Notes under the pieces: generated by a model | Database searches by the model: none | Told to the model about the DNA's origin: nothing | What the model saw: only the letters and a program-made list of their open reading frames with translations | Assembly (NCBI RefSeq): GCF_001570965.1 | Contig: NZ_BCSR01000001.1 | Span: 62,001-126,000 of the forward strand | Direction: 5' to 3' | DNA from: Janibacter corallicola NBRC 107790 | Lineage (GTDB): Bacteria; Actinomycetota; Actinomycetes; Actinomycetales; Dermatophilaceae | DNA length: 64,000 nt | Position numbers and translations under genes: made by a program | Shown: positions 8,370 through 17,491 of the stretch, piece by piece | Numbering within the stretch: position 1 is the first letter of the stretch | Layout: the number at the start of each line of letters is the position of its first letter

Positions 8370-8375
8370 TACAGT
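8370..8375 (+). promoter_or_regulatory. Likely leaderless promoter (-10, TACAGT) for the nudix gene
   Basis: TACAGT ends six bases before the ATG at 8382, and no Shine-Dalgarno sequence is present. This spacing is what is expected if transcription starts at the A of the start codon, as is common in actinobacteria. Confidence 0.45.
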
Positions 8376-8381
8376 GACCAC

Positions 8382-8864
8382 ATGTCCCATGCCGCCCCCG
8401 CCGCCGGTTCGCAGCGGCGCCTGCCTGCGGTCGAGGAGCGCAGCGCGGGGGGCGTCGTCGTGGACGTGCACGAGGGCCGCGCCCGGATCGCGGTCATCGC
8501 CCGGCTCAACCGGGCGGGCCGGCTCGAGTGGTGCCTGCCCAAGGGCCACATCGAGGGTCGGGAGACCCTTGTCGAGACCGCCCAGCGGGAGGTCGCCGAG
8601 GAGACGGGCATCGAGTCCCGGGTGCTCCTCGAGCTCGGCACCATCGACTACTGGTTCGCCACCCCCGACCGGCGGATCCACAAGTTCGTGCACCACTACC
8701 TGCTCGAGGCGACCGGCGGGCATCTGACCATCGAGAACGATCCGGACCACGAGGCGGTCGACGTGGCGTGGTTGCCCCTGCATGAGGCCCACCGCCACCT
8801 GACCTTCCCGAACGAGCGCCGGATCGCGAGGGAGGCGTGGCAGCGGCTCGCCGGCGACGACTGA
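8382..8864 (+). CDS. NUDIX hydrolase (MutT4-like)
   Basis: A 160-residue NUDIX protein. The Nudix box is readable as GHIEGRETLVETAQREVAEETGI (written here as positions about 50-72: G...E...REV..E.G), with the metal-binding REVAEE core. These enzymes hydrolyse nucleoside diphosphates linked to another moiety; the exact substrate cannot be read from sequence. It is first in the block nudix - DUF6049 - murJ, the same order as mutT4 - Rv3909 - Rv3910 in Mycobacterium tuberculosis. The end overlaps the next gene by 28 bases. Confidence 0.85.
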   Translation: MSHAAPAAGSQRRLPAVEERSAGGVVVDVHEGRARIAVIARLNRAGRLEWCLPKGHIEGRETLVETAQREVAEETGIESRVLLELGTIDYWFATPDRRIHKFVHHYLLEATGGHLTIENDPDHEAVDVAWLPLHEAHRHLTFPNERRIAREAWQRLAGDD

Positions 8865-10945
8865 GGCCCACCGTGCTCGCGATCCTCACGATCGCGCTGC
8901 TCACGCTGCTGCCCGTCGCCGCCGCCACCGCCGTGCCCACCGGCCCGGTTTCCCCTGCGTCCCCCTCTGCACGGGCTGCGAAGGGGCAGACCTCCACCAA
9001 GATCACCGTCGCCTCGATCACCCCGATGGTCGGCACCGGCGACGAGGCCGTCGTCAAGGGAGAGCTGACCAACACCGGGGACGAGGACCTGGCCTCGACG
9101 ACGGTCTCGGCCATCCCGAGGGAGCCGGAGAGCTCCGCCGGGGCGGTACGCGAGTGGTCCGAGGACGAGGACCCGATCTCCGGCACGCTCCTCGCCGAGG
9201 CCACCCTCGAGGACGTGCCCGCGGGTGAGTCGGTGCCCTTCACCCTGACCGTCGACGGTGCCGACCTGGCTCCCGGCGTGACCGTCGGCGCCTCCTGGAT
9301 CAGCATCCAGACCCATGACACCGCCGTGCACACCTTCATCGGCATCCACCGGGCCAAGGAGTACGAACCACTGGAGGTCGTCTGGGGCGTCCCGCTCCTG
9401 CTGCCCGCCGACACCCGTCTCTTCGGCGAGGCCGGCTCCTCGCGCGCCGACGCGTGGGAGGAGACCGTCGGCGAGGACTCCCGGATCGCTCAGCTCACCG
9501 CGGAGCCGCCCGCGAAGAATGAGGCCTGGCTGCTCGACCCGACCCTCGTCCGGGAGCCGCCCGAGCCGCCCGACGACCTGCCGACCGACGAGGCCGAGGC
9601 GGCCACCGCCGAGCAGCAGGTACGCAGCGAGCGCGCCGAGGCCATCCGGGACACGCTCGTCGGCAAGCAGACGATCGTGCTGCCCCGGGGTGACGCCGAC
9701 ACCGCCGCCGGGACGACGAGCAAGAGCGCCCGTCGGGTGGTCGAGCCGCAGGTCGACAACGGTGCCCGCCTCGCCAAGCGGCTGGACGCCGTCGGCGACG
9801 TCGCCTGGCCGGCGGACGAGAACGCCACCGAGGACCGCAGCCGCGGCTACAACCGCCTCTACCCCGGCAAGGCACGTCCCACGGTGCTGACCTCGGACAC
9901 CAGCTTCCAGCCCTCCGGCTTCACCCCGACGGGCGGGACGAGGACCACCAGCGACACGCCCGTGCTCGTGCGCGACTCCGACCTCTCCCAGCTCGTCGGC
10001 GACCTCGATGCGCAGACCAACCCCTCCCTCGCACGGCAGCGCCTCATCGCCGGGACCGCCGCGCTGCTCGGGGAGCGGCCCGGCACGCCACGGACGGTCC
10101 TCATCGTCCCGGACCGCGACACCACTCCCGACCCGACGGCCTACGCGCGGCTGCGCACCCAGGCCGAAGAGATCCCCTGGCTGCGCAGCGGGGACGTCAC
10201 GCGCATGCTGGACTCCGCCCGGACCGACGGCCAGGAGTCCTGGACCCCCCGCACGAGCTCGCAGCTGGCCGAGGCCGACGTCAGGGGTCCGAAGCAGGCG
10301 CTCGACGCCGCCCGGTCACGCCGGCTGGTGCGCAACCTGGAGTCCCTCGTCACCTTCGCCTCCGTACGCACCGACGGCGAGGCGTGGCTGCCCTGGATCC
10401 GACCACAGCTGATGCAGGTCACCTCCGCACGCTGGCGGGGTGCGGACGACCTCCGTGAGCTGCACAACCACCTCACGGACGAGGTCACCCTCACCGAGGA
10501 CGAGCTCGAGGTCTCCTCCGGGGACGTGAACTTCTTCGCCGACACCGGCCGGCTGCAGATCACCGTCATCAACAAGACCGACGTCGAGCTGACCAACCTG
10601 CAGGTGGACCTGCAGCCCGCGAACCCCTCGCTGCGCTTCGACTCGCCGCCGAAGACGCTCACGATCGGCCCGAACGGTCGGCAGACGATCACCGTGCGCG
10701 CCTCCGCCCTCGCGGCGGCCAGGGTGCCCGTCGACGTCAACGTCTACGCGCCGGACGGCACCGACCTCACCGCGCCGGCCACCCTGCACGTGCTGGTCCG
10801 CCCGACGGGGAACGTCGTCTACTGGATCATCGGTGGCGCCGCCGCCCTGCTGCTCGTGGTGGGCACCTGGCGTACCGTGCGGGGCGGTCGCCGGACGAAG
10901 GGGGCCCCGCGCACCGAACCAGAGCCCACCGAGGAGAACGGATGA
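8837..10945 (+). CDS. DUF6049 family secreted/membrane-anchored protein
   Basis: A 702-residue protein with a signal peptide (basic RRRRLRP, then LAILTIALLTLLPVAAATA), a large extracytoplasmic region and a C-terminal transmembrane helix (VVYWIIGGAAALLLVVG) with a basic cytoplasmic tail. It matches in architecture and gene position the actinobacterial DUF6049 proteins encoded just before murJ (Rv3909 position). GTG at 8837 keeps the basic n-region of the signal peptide; GTG at 8873 has a better-placed GAGG but would lose it. A role in envelope assembly is inferred from its constant pairing with murJ (4-base overlap). Confidence 0.8.
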   Translation: MAAARRRRLRPTVLAILTIALLTLLPVAAATAVPTGPVSPASPSARAAKGQTSTKITVASITPMVGTGDEAVVKGELTNTGDEDLASTTVSAIPREPESSAGAVREWSEDEDPISGTLLAEATLEDVPAGESVPFTLTVDGADLAPGVTVGASWISIQTHDTAVHTFIGIHRAKEYEPLEVVWGVPLLLPADTRLFGEAGSSRADAWEETVGEDSRIAQLTAEPPAKNEAWLLDPTLVREPPEPPDDLPTDEAEAATAEQQVRSERAEAIRDTLVGKQTIVLPRGDADTAAGTTSKSARRVVEPQVDNGARLAKRLDAVGDVAWPADENATEDRSRGYNRLYPGKARPTVLTSDTSFQPSGFTPTGGTRTTSDTPVLVRDSDLSQLVGDLDAQTNPSLARQRLIAGTAALLGERPGTPRTVLIVPDRDTTPDPTAYARLRTQAEEIPWLRSGDVTRMLDSARTDGQESWTPRTSSQLAEADVRGPKQALDAARSRRLVRNLESLVTFASVRTDGEAWLPWIRPQLMQVTSARWRGADDLRELHNHLTDEVTLTEDELEVSSGDVNFFADTGRLQITVINKTDVELTNLQVDLQPANPSLRFDSPPKTLTIGPNGRQTITVRASALAAARVPVDVNVYAPDGTDLTAPATLHVLVRPTGNVVYWIIGGAAALLLVVGTWRTVRGGRRTKGAPRTEPEPTEENG

Positions 10946-12564
10946 GCGACTCGACCAGCATCGCCAAGTCATCGGCGGTGATGGCCGGAGGGACCCTCGC
11001 CTCACGCGTGCTCGGGCTGCTGCGACAGCTGCTCACCGCAGCCGTCGTCGGAGGCACCGGCCTCGTCGCCGATGCGTGGACCGTCGGCAACGCCCTGCCG
11101 AACATCTTCCACCTGCTGCTCGCCGGCGGCGTCCTCAACGCCGTGATCGTCCCGCAGATCACCGGGGCGATGCGCCGCGACGACGGCGAGGTCTTCGTCA
11201 ACCGGCTGCTGACGATCGCGATCACCGCCATGGCGGTGGCGACGGTGGCGCTGACCCTCGCGGCCCCCTTCCTCGTCTGGCTCTCGATCGACAGCTCGTG
11301 GGGACCCGGCCCGCGGGGGCTGGCCATCGCCTTCGCCTTCATCTGCCTCCCGCAGATGTTCTTCTACGGGCTGTACACGCTGCTCGGCCAGGTGCTGACC
11401 GCCAACAGCCGCTTCGCGATGTTCATGTGGGCCCCCGCGGTGGCCAACGTCGTCGCGATCGCGGGGCTCGGGTGGCTGCTGCTGCAGGGGAACTCGACGG
11501 TCACGGACGTCGACGCGTGGACTCCGGCCATGGTCGCGATCCTCGCCGGCTCGGCCACCCTCTCCATCGCCTGCCAGGCGATCGTGCTCATCCCGTCGCT
11601 GCGGGCCATCGGCTTCCGTTTCCGTCCCGTGTGGGGCATCCGCGGCTCCGGTCTGGGGTCGGCCTCGCGCGTGGCCATGTGGGCCTTCGGTGCGGTCGCG
11701 ATCGGCCAGCTCGGGTACTTCGTCACCTCGCGGGTGCTCACCGGCGCGACCGACCAGGCGACCGCGGACGGTGTCGCGGCGGCGGGCATGTTCGCCTACA
11801 CCTACGCCTTCCTGCTCTTCATGCTGCCGCACAGCATCGTCACGGTCTCCTTCGTCACGGCGATCTTCACCCGGATCTCCCACTCCGTGCACGACGAGGA
11901 CACCGCCGCGGTCACCGCCGACCTGCGCCGCGGGATGCGCCTGCCCGCCGTGATCCTCATCCCGGGCACCGCCGCGATGATCGTCGCCGCCCCCTACCTG
12001 CTGCAGGTGGTCCTGCCCGGCAACCCCCTCGAGGTGACGAATGCCGCCGTCGGCGTCTTCGTCGCGATGACGGTCGGCCTGGTGCCCTACGGATGGTTCT
12101 TCCTCGTCCAGCGGGCCTACTACGCCTATGAGGACGGGCGGACCCCCTTCGGGCTGCAGCTGGTGGTCACCGGGGTGGCGGTGCTCTTCACGCTCTTCGC
12201 CTCGACGGTCGCCGCCACCCACTCCGCCACCTGGGTCGGGGTCGGCCAGTCCGTCTCGAACCTGCTCGGTGCCGCCATCGGCTTCTTCCTGCTCCGCCGC
12301 CGGATCGGCGGTCTCGGGCTGGCCTCGGTCGTCGGTCAGAACGCCCGGCTCGTGCTCGGTGCCGTCGTGGGCGTCGTCCTCGCCTGGCTCGCCCTGCAGG
12401 GTCTGGAGCCGTTCCTGCCGGCCACGTGGGCCTTCGCGGTGGTCCGCTGCGCCGTGATCGGGGCCGTCGTCCTCCTGGTCACCCTGGGCATCGGTGCCGC
12501 GCTGCGGGTCCAGGAGGTCACCGAGCTGCTCCAACCGATCACCCGGCGGCTCTCCCGTGGGTGA
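10942..12564 (+). CDS. murJ: Lipid II flippase MurJ (MviN)
   Basis: A 540-residue polytopic protein of the MOP exporter superfamily with about 14 transmembrane helices. The start (SSAVMAGGTLASRVLGLLRQ) is the typical MurJ N-terminus, with the conserved arginines in helix 1. MurJ moves lipid II across the membrane for peptidoglycan synthesis. The start overlaps the DUF6049 stop by four bases. The mycobacterial orthologue carries a C-terminal pseudokinase; here the corresponding domain is a separate gene 84 bases downstream. Confidence 0.93.
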   Translation: MSDSTSIAKSSAVMAGGTLASRVLGLLRQLLTAAVVGGTGLVADAWTVGNALPNIFHLLLAGGVLNAVIVPQITGAMRRDDGEVFVNRLLTIAITAMAVATVALTLAAPFLVWLSIDSSWGPGPRGLAIAFAFICLPQMFFYGLYTLLGQVLTANSRFAMFMWAPAVANVVAIAGLGWLLLQGNSTVTDVDAWTPAMVAILAGSATLSIACQAIVLIPSLRAIGFRFRPVWGIRGSGLGSASRVAMWAFGAVAIGQLGYFVTSRVLTGATDQATADGVAAAGMFAYTYAFLLFMLPHSIVTVSFVTAIFTRISHSVHDEDTAAVTADLRRGMRLPAVILIPGTAAMIVAAPYLLQVVLPGNPLEVTNAAVGVFVAMTVGLVPYGWFFLVQRAYYAYEDGRTPFGLQLVVTGVAVLFTLFASTVAATHSATWVGVGQSVSNLLGAAIGFFLLRRRIGGLGLASVVGQNARLVLGAVVGVVLAWLALQGLEPFLPATWAFAVVRCAVIGAVVLLVTLGIGAALRVQEVTELLQPITRRLSRG

Positions 12565-12648
12565 CGCGCTTCCCGGCCCGGCTACCGGAGCAGGGGGCCG
12601 TCGGCACGTAGCATGTCGCCGCAGACCCACATCGACGAGAGGGGCCAC

Positions 12649-14574
12649 GTGCACGGGGTGAACCCGGGGACGGAGCTCGGCCGATACACGCTCGAGGCAC
12701 GGATCGAGGAGATCCGCGGCGGCGAGCGCTGGACCGCCCGTGACTCCACGCTCGAGAGGGACGTCTCCCTGCTCGTCATGCCCATCGACGCCGAGGAGAC
12801 GGACGCCGCACTCGACGCCGCGCGGCGGGCGGCCAATGTGGAGGCGCCCCAGCTGGTGCGCATCCTCGACGTCGGCAGCGACGGCAGTGACTACTCCTTC
12901 ATCGCCGAGGACGGGGTGAGCGGCTCGCGCACGCTCGGCGAGGTCATCGGCACCGACGCCCTCCCCGCCGAGGAGGTCCGCCGGATCACCGGCGAGATCG
13001 CCACCGGCGTCGAGGGGGCCCGCGCCCGCGGACTGCACCACCTCGGCCTGAGCCCCGAGCACGTGCTCATCACCCCGGACGGCCGGATCAAGGTCCGGGG
13101 TCTCGCGACCACGGCGGCCCTCGCCGGGATCGAGACCGAGGGCGAGGAGGCGGACCGTGAGGACGCCCGGGCCATCGTCGCCCTCGCCTACGCCGGCCTG
13201 ACCGCCACCTGGCCTCTCGAGGGCACCACCTCGCTGCCGGCCACCCCGCGCGAAGGGGGCGAGGTCCCTCCTCCGTCCCGGGGTGTCGTCGGTGTCCCCG
13301 GCGACCTGGACACGATCTGCCGGGAGACCCTCGTCGAGGACCAGGGTCCCGAGTCCCCGGGCGACTACGCCGCCCAGATCGCCCCCTGGTCCCGGATCCC
13401 GCTGACCGGTGCCGTCCGCACCACCGGGGGGGCCGGCGAGTCCACCTCGAAGCGGGCCGACGGCGCCCGAGGGACGGGTGCCGACAAGGACGCCGGTCGG
13501 GGCGCGACCGGCGCCGCTGCCGGGGCCGGTGCTGCCGCCGGTGCGGGCGCGACGCGGGGTGGCGACGCAGCCACCGGTTCCGCCGCCGGGAGCACCTCCG
13601 AGGAGCCCGAGACCAGCGAGATCCCGATCCACCGTGGCGATTCCGCGAGCGAGAAGTCGCGGGACGAGGACAGCCACGAGGCCCGCCGCCGGACCGCTGC
13701 CGCTGCCGCCGCCGCGGCCGGCGCCGTGGGAACCGCCGGCACCGTCGTCGGGGACCGGCTCGGCAAGGCGGCCAAGACCGCCCAGGAACGCTCACGGCAA
13801 CGGATCATCGACGCCCGGCTGCGCCGCGAGGCCATCCGGGCCGACCAACGCACCCGCAGCTCCCTCGGGGCCGCCCCGGTCTCGGCGGAGCTGGAGGCCC
13901 CCGCCCCGCTGCTGCCCACGGACGCCGGCGCCTCGCCGAGCCGCAGCCAGTCCAACCTCGTCATGCTCCTCATGGTCTGCATCGTGCTCGTCGCTTGTGT
14001 GGGCGGGGCCTTCGGGGTGACCAAGATCGGTGACGGCAGCCAGCTCGGCAAGATCCTCGCCGGTGGCGATCCCGTCGCTGCCAGCACGCCGAGCTCCTCC
14101 TCGTCCGGGGACGGCGACTCCGACAAGAAGGACTCGTCCGAGGACGGCCACGAGCCCTTCGCCATCCTCGGCGCGGTCGGCTACGACCCGGACGGCGACA
14201 CCGTGGAGCACAACGCCGAGGCGCCGTTGGTCTACGACGGCGACCCCGACACCATGTGGCAGACGGAGGGCTACGAGTCCTCCAGCTTCGTCCTGAAGTC
14301 CGGTGCCGGCGTGACCGTCGACCTCGGCCAGACCCAGGACGTCAGCTCGGTCACCCTGGACCTGCCGGAGTCGCTGGACGGCAATGTCTACGTCGCCGAC
14401 GGCCCCACCCACGAGCAGGGCGAGCTCGGCAGCTTCAGCAACGAGAGCGGCGAGGTGACCATCGACAGCGACGACGCGATCCAAGGCCGCTACGTCACCG
14501 TGTGGTTCACCAGCCTCGCCCCCGACGACGAGGGTCGCTACCGTGCATCCCTCTCCGAGATCACGGTGCGGTGA
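12649..14574 (+). CDS. Membrane-anchored pseudokinase with discoidin-like extracellular domain (MurJ partner)
   Basis: A protein of about 641 residues. The N-terminal 250 residues follow a Ser/Thr kinase fold (LGRYTLEARIEEIRGGERWTAR...), but the catalytic HRD motif is replaced by HLGLSPEH and no DFG is visible (IKVRGL), so it should be inactive. A low-complexity Gly/Ala/Thr linker follows, then a transmembrane helix (NLVMLLMVCIVLVACVGGAFG) and a C-terminal galactose-binding-like domain. This equals the C-terminal half of mycobacterial MviN (Rv3910), which binds the FHA protein FhaA when phosphorylated by PknB. GTG at 12649 is preferred: AGAGGGG lies a few bases upstream, and a TAGCAT -10 at 12609-12614 would start the transcript after the ATG at 12613. 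Confidence 0.8.
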   Translation: MHGVNPGTELGRYTLEARIEEIRGGERWTARDSTLERDVSLLVMPIDAEETDAALDAARRAANVEAPQLVRILDVGSDGSDYSFIAEDGVSGSRTLGEVIGTDALPAEEVRRITGEIATGVEGARARGLHHLGLSPEHVLITPDGRIKVRGLATTAALAGIETEGEEADREDARAIVALAYAGLTATWPLEGTTSLPATPREGGEVPPPSRGVVGVPGDLDTICRETLVEDQGPESPGDYAAQIAPWSRIPLTGAVRTTGGAGESTSKRADGARGTGADKDAGRGATGAAAGAGAAAGAGATRGGDAATGSAAGSTSEEPETSEIPIHRGDSASEKSRDEDSHEARRRTAAAAAAAAGAVGTAGTVVGDRLGKAAKTAQERSRQRIIDARLRREAIRADQRTRSSLGAAPVSAELEAPAPLLPTDAGASPSRSQSNLVMLLMVCIVLVACVGGAFGVTKIGDGSQLGKILAGGDPVAASTPSSSSSGDGDSDKKDSSEDGHEPFAILGAVGYDPDGDTVEHNAEAPLVYDGDPDTMWQTEGYESSSFVLKSGAGVTVDLGQTQDVSSVTLDLPESLDGNVYVADGPTHEQGELGSFSNESGEVTIDSDDAIQGRYVTVWFTSLAPDDEGRYRASLSEITVR

Positions 14575-14578
14575 GGAC

Positions 14579-15187
14579 GTGACGCAGCAGCCGCCCCTCG
14601 AGGAGGCCGAGGACCACGTCCTGGTCCGTCGGCACGTGGCAGGTGACCCCGATGCCTTCAACGAGCTCTTCCTGCGTCACCGGGACCGGCTCTGGTCCGT
14701 GGGCGTGGGCGTGAGCGGCGACCACGAGGTGGCCGCCGAGGGCGTCCGGGAGGGACTCGTCACGGCCTTCCGCCGCAGCGAGGCCTGGACCGGAGAGACC
14801 GCCGTGGGCACCTGGCTGCTGCGGCTCGTGGTCCAGGCCTGCGCCCGGGTGGCGCGAGGCACGGAGGAGGCCGAGCCGGTCGGCCGGCCCGCGGGCCGCG
14901 GCGGACGCATTCTCGAGCCCACGCTGCTGCTGCACGAGGAGCTGCGCCGACTGCCGGAGGAGCAGCGCCTGCCGCTCGTGCTCACCGACATGCACGAGCT
15001 GCCCACCGACGAGGCGGCCCACGTCCTGCACGTGCCCGCGGGGACGATCGAGTCCCGCTGCGCCCTCGGTCGTCAGACCCTGGCACGTGCCCTGCGCGAT
15101 GCCGGGGCCGACGACGCGGGAACCTCCGGGCCGGCTCCTGCGTCTGACACTGGAGGCGACCACCAGCCGAAGGGAGGCCGAGGATGA
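14579..15187 (+). CDS. sigM: ECF/SigM-like RNA polymerase sigma factor
   Basis: A sigma-70 family protein of about 202 residues. Region 2 is at about 15-80 (DPDAFNELFLRHRDRLW), and region 4 at about 120-170 has the pattern LP..QR..LVL.D...L...EAA..L.VP.GTIESR. There is a poorly conserved acidic/Gly-rich tail. It lies between the murJ block and trxBA, the position of sigM in Mycobacterium and Streptomyces. The start is uncertain: GTG at 14579 follows the previous stop closely with a GAGGA only two bases away; GTG at 14543 has better spacing but overlaps the upstream gene by 32 bases. Confidence 0.8.
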   Translation: MTQQPPLEEAEDHVLVRRHVAGDPDAFNELFLRHRDRLWSVGVGVSGDHEVAAEGVREGLVTAFRRSEAWTGETAVGTWLLRLVVQACARVARGTEEAEPVGRPAGRGGRILEPTLLLHEELRRLPEEQRLPLVLTDMHELPTDEAAHVLHVPAGTIESRCALGRQTLARALRDAGADDAGTSGPAPASDTGGDHQPKGGRG

Positions 15188-15891
15188 GCAAGGACGAGGA
15201 CCCCACCGGTATCTCGCGCCTGCTCGCCGGCCTGCGCGAGACCGGACCGATGCCCGAGGACCTGGTCCAGCGCATCCGGACCAGCCTCGACGAGGAGCAG
15301 GTGGCGCGCGAGGACTCCGAGGGCGAGGACGGCTTCTGGGAGGCCGGCGACGAGAGCCTGCTCGAGGACGAGCCGGACCGCCGGGGTATGGGCCGGGTGG
15401 TCCTGCTCGGTGCGGCAGGTCTCGTCGGGGTTGCCGCCGTGGGCAGCCTCCTGATCGGCGTGCTCGGTGGTGGCGAGGACGCCGGGAAGGGCGCGGGCAG
15501 CTCACCGCAGCCCTCGGTGACCACGACCGCCTCGACGAGCAACACCAAGAACGTCCCCGCCTTCGTCATCACGCGCAGCGGGACCGACTACACCCAGAGC
15601 GACTTCGGCGATCAGGCCGCACCGCTGCTGAAGGGACCGAGTGGCCTGAACGGCACGCCCGGCGAGGAGCTCGTGGGCACCATGGACACCGCCGCGGGCG
15701 CCAGGGACTGCCTCAGCCGCCTCGGCAGCCCCGAGCTCGTCCCGGTCGCCCTCGACATCGCCACCTTCGACGGCAGGCGGGGCGTGGCCATCGTCGCCGA
15801 GCTCCCTCCGGACGGTGAGGCGAAGGCCTTCGCTGTGACGACCGGCTGCGAGCCCATCTGGTCCGGTCCGAGCGAGGTCTCCACCGGCTGA
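15184..15891 (+). CDS. Probable membrane anti-sigma factor partner of the SigM-like protein
   Basis: A 235-residue single-pass protein: cytoplasmic N-terminus of about 75 acidic residues, a transmembrane helix ([23 protein letters not shown]), then a Thr/Ser linker and an extracytoplasmic domain with two cysteines (ARDCLSR and TTGCEPI). It overlaps the sigma-factor gene by four bases (ATGA). This topology and position match the Rv3912 anti-SigM protein. No HxxxCxxC zinc anti-sigma motif is present. The function is inferred from topology and coupling. Confidence 0.7.
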   Translation: MSKDEDPTGISRLLAGLRETGPMPEDLVQRIRTSLDEEQVAREDSEGEDGFWEAGDESLLEDEPDRRGMGRVVLLGAAGLVGVAAVGSLLIGVLGGGEDAGKGAGSSPQPSVTTTASTSNTKNVPAFVITRSGTDYTQSDFGDQAAPLLKGPSGLNGTPGEELVGTMDTAAGARDCLSRLGSPELVPVALDIATFDGRRGVAIVAELPPDGEAKAFAVTTGCEPIWSGPSEVSTG

Positions 15892-15909
15892 GCCGCGACG
15901 TCGGCCCCG

Positions 15910-15935
15910 GGAACAGCCGGGCCTAGGATTGCGTT
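15910..15935 (+). promoter_or_regulatory. SigR/SigH-type promoter (GGAAC-N18-GTT) for trxBA
   Basis: GGAAC at 15910-15914 and GTT at 15933-15935 are separated by exactly 18 bases, the consensus of the thiol-stress sigma factors SigR (Streptomyces) and SigH (Mycobacterium). It lies 54 bases before the chosen trxB start. The trxBA operon is a classic member of that regulon. A TAGGAT -10-like hexamer for the housekeeping sigma factor overlaps it at 15924-15929. Confidence 0.65.
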
Positions 15936-15988
15936 GGAACTCCCAGCAAGCCGGGCTCCTGCCCTCCACCGACCCGAGGAAGCGTTTC

Positions 15989-17014
15989 GTGGCCGACGCC
16001 AGCACCAGCACAGACATCCACAACGTCATCATCATCGGCTCCGGCCCCGCGGGCTACACCGCGGCGGTCTACGCGGCCCGAGCCAACCTCGCCCCGCTGC
16101 TCATCGAGGGGTCCGTCACCTCCGGTGGCGCGCTGATGAACACCACCGACGTGGAGAACTTCCCCGGTTTCCCCGAGGGCATCATGGGTCCGGACCTCAT
16201 GCTGAACATGCGGGCCCAGGCGGAGCGCTTCGGCGCCGAGATCATCACGGACGACGTCGTCGACGTCCAGCTCGAGGGCGAGGTCAAGGGCGTCACGGAC
16301 GGCGAAGGGCGTACCCACCGCGGTCATTCCGTGATCCTCGCGATGGGCTCGGCCTACCGGGAGCTCGGGCTGGAGGGCGAAAAGCGCCTCTCCGGCCACG
16401 GCGTGAGCTGGTGCGCCACGTGTGACGGCTTCTTCTTCCGGGAGCAGGACATCGTCGTCGTCGGGGGCGGGGACTCCGCCGTCGAGGAGGCCACCTTCCT
16501 GACGAAGTTCGCCCGGTCCGTGACGATCGTGCACCGCCGGGACGAGCTGCGGGCCAGCAAGATCATGGCCGAGCGCGCCCATGCGAACCCGAAGATCTCC
16601 TTCGCCTGGAACTCCGAGGTCGTCGACATCCACGGGGACGAGAAGGTGACCGGACTGACCCTGCGGGACACCGTCACCGGGGAGATCCGCGAGATCGCGG
16701 CGACCGGCCTGTTCGTGGCCATCGGTCACGACCCGCGCAACGAGCTCATCAAGGGCGTCGTCGACCTCGACGCAGAGGGATACGTGCTCGTCGAGGGCCG
16801 CTCCACCCGGACGAACGTGCCGGGCGTCTTCGCCAGCGGAGACCTCGTGGACCACACCTACCGCCAGGCCATCACGGCGGCTGGCTCCGGCTGCTCCGCC
16901 GCACTGGACGCCGAGCGCTGGCTCGCCGCCCGCGACGAGGCCGGGGCTCCCGCGCCGGAGCAGGCGCAGACCCCCCAGGAGGACCCGGTCGTCGACACCG
17001 TCGGCGCCCGCTGA
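15989..17014 (+). CDS. trxB: Thioredoxin reductase
   Basis: A protein of about 341 residues with an N-terminal FAD-binding motif ([20 protein letters not shown]), the redox-active disulfide motif WCATCDG, and a second dinucleotide site ([14 protein letters not shown]) for NADPH. It reduces thioredoxin in the cytoplasm. GTG at 15989 is chosen because CGAGGAAG lies about seven bases upstream; the longer frame to 15929 lacks such a site and overlaps the promoter. trxA follows after 32 bases in the same operon. Confidence 0.95.
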   Translation: MADASTSTDIHNVIIIGSGPAGYTAAVYAARANLAPLLIEGSVTSGGALMNTTDVENFPGFPEGIMGPDLMLNMRAQAERFGAEIITDDVVDVQLEGEVKGVTDGEGRTHRGHSVILAMGSAYRELGLEGEKRLSGHGVSWCATCDGFFFREQDIVVVGGGDSAVEEATFLTKFARSVTIVHRRDELRASKIMAERAHANPKISFAWNSEVVDIHGDEKVTGLTLRDTVTGEIREIAATGLFVAIGHDPRNELIKGVVDLDAEGYVLVEGRSTRTNVPGVFASGDLVDHTYRQAITAAGSGCSAALDAERWLAARDEAGAPAPEQAQTPQEDPVVDTVGAR

Positions 17015-17046
17015 GCATCGAACACCCCACCGAAAGGACCACTGAC

Positions 17047-17370
17047 ATGGCTACCACCCCCACCTCCGACGCCACCTTCGAGCAGGACGTGCTCGCTAGC
17101 GACACCCCCGTGCTCGTGGACTTCTGGGCCACCTGGTGCGGCCCGTGCCGCCAGGTCGCCCCGATCCTCGAGGAGCTCTCGGGCCAGTACGAGGGCAAAC
17201 TGAAGATCGTCAAGCTCGACACCGACGCGAACCCGCAGATCACCGCCAAGTACGGCATCACCTCGATCCCGACCATGCACGTCTTCCAGGGCGGCGAGGT
17301 CGTCAAGACGATCGTGGGCGCCAAGCCGAAGCCGCAGCTGGTCAAGGACCTGGAGCAGTTCGTCAGCTGA
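17047..17370 (+). CDS. trxA: Thioredoxin
   Basis: A 107-residue thioredoxin with the active site WCGPC and the conserved cis-proline (SIPTMHVF). It is the electron carrier reduced by the upstream TrxB. A GAAAGGACC ribosome binding site precedes the ATG. Downstream is a strong hairpin shared with the convergent parB gene. Confidence 0.96.
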   Translation: MATTPTSDATFEQDVLASDTPVLVDFWATWCGPCRQVAPILEELSGQYEGKLKIVKLDTDANPQITAKYGITSIPTMHVFQGGEVVKTIVGAKPKPQLVKDLEQFVS

Positions 17371-17414
17371 ATCCCGTTGGGGCAGAAGTAAATTCGCCCT
17401 GACAAGACGTCGAG

Positions 17415-17458
17415 AGGCGCCGCGCCCGAGACCATGAGGTCCGGGCCGCGGCGCCTTT
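17415..17458. terminator. Terminator between trxA and parB
   Basis: A GC-rich inverted repeat: a 14-base left arm (17415-17428) pairs with a right arm (17442-17456) across a 13-base loop with one bulged C, followed by TTT. It lies in the gap between convergent trxA and parB and could serve both. Confidence 0.7.
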
Positions 17459-17491
17459 CGCATGCGCTCGCCCTGCCCCGCGCGGTGGCAG

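Noticed and set aside
11002-13677. An 891-codon minus-strand frame over murJ and the pseudokinase
   Set aside because: Antisense shadow; no domain, no ribosome binding site.
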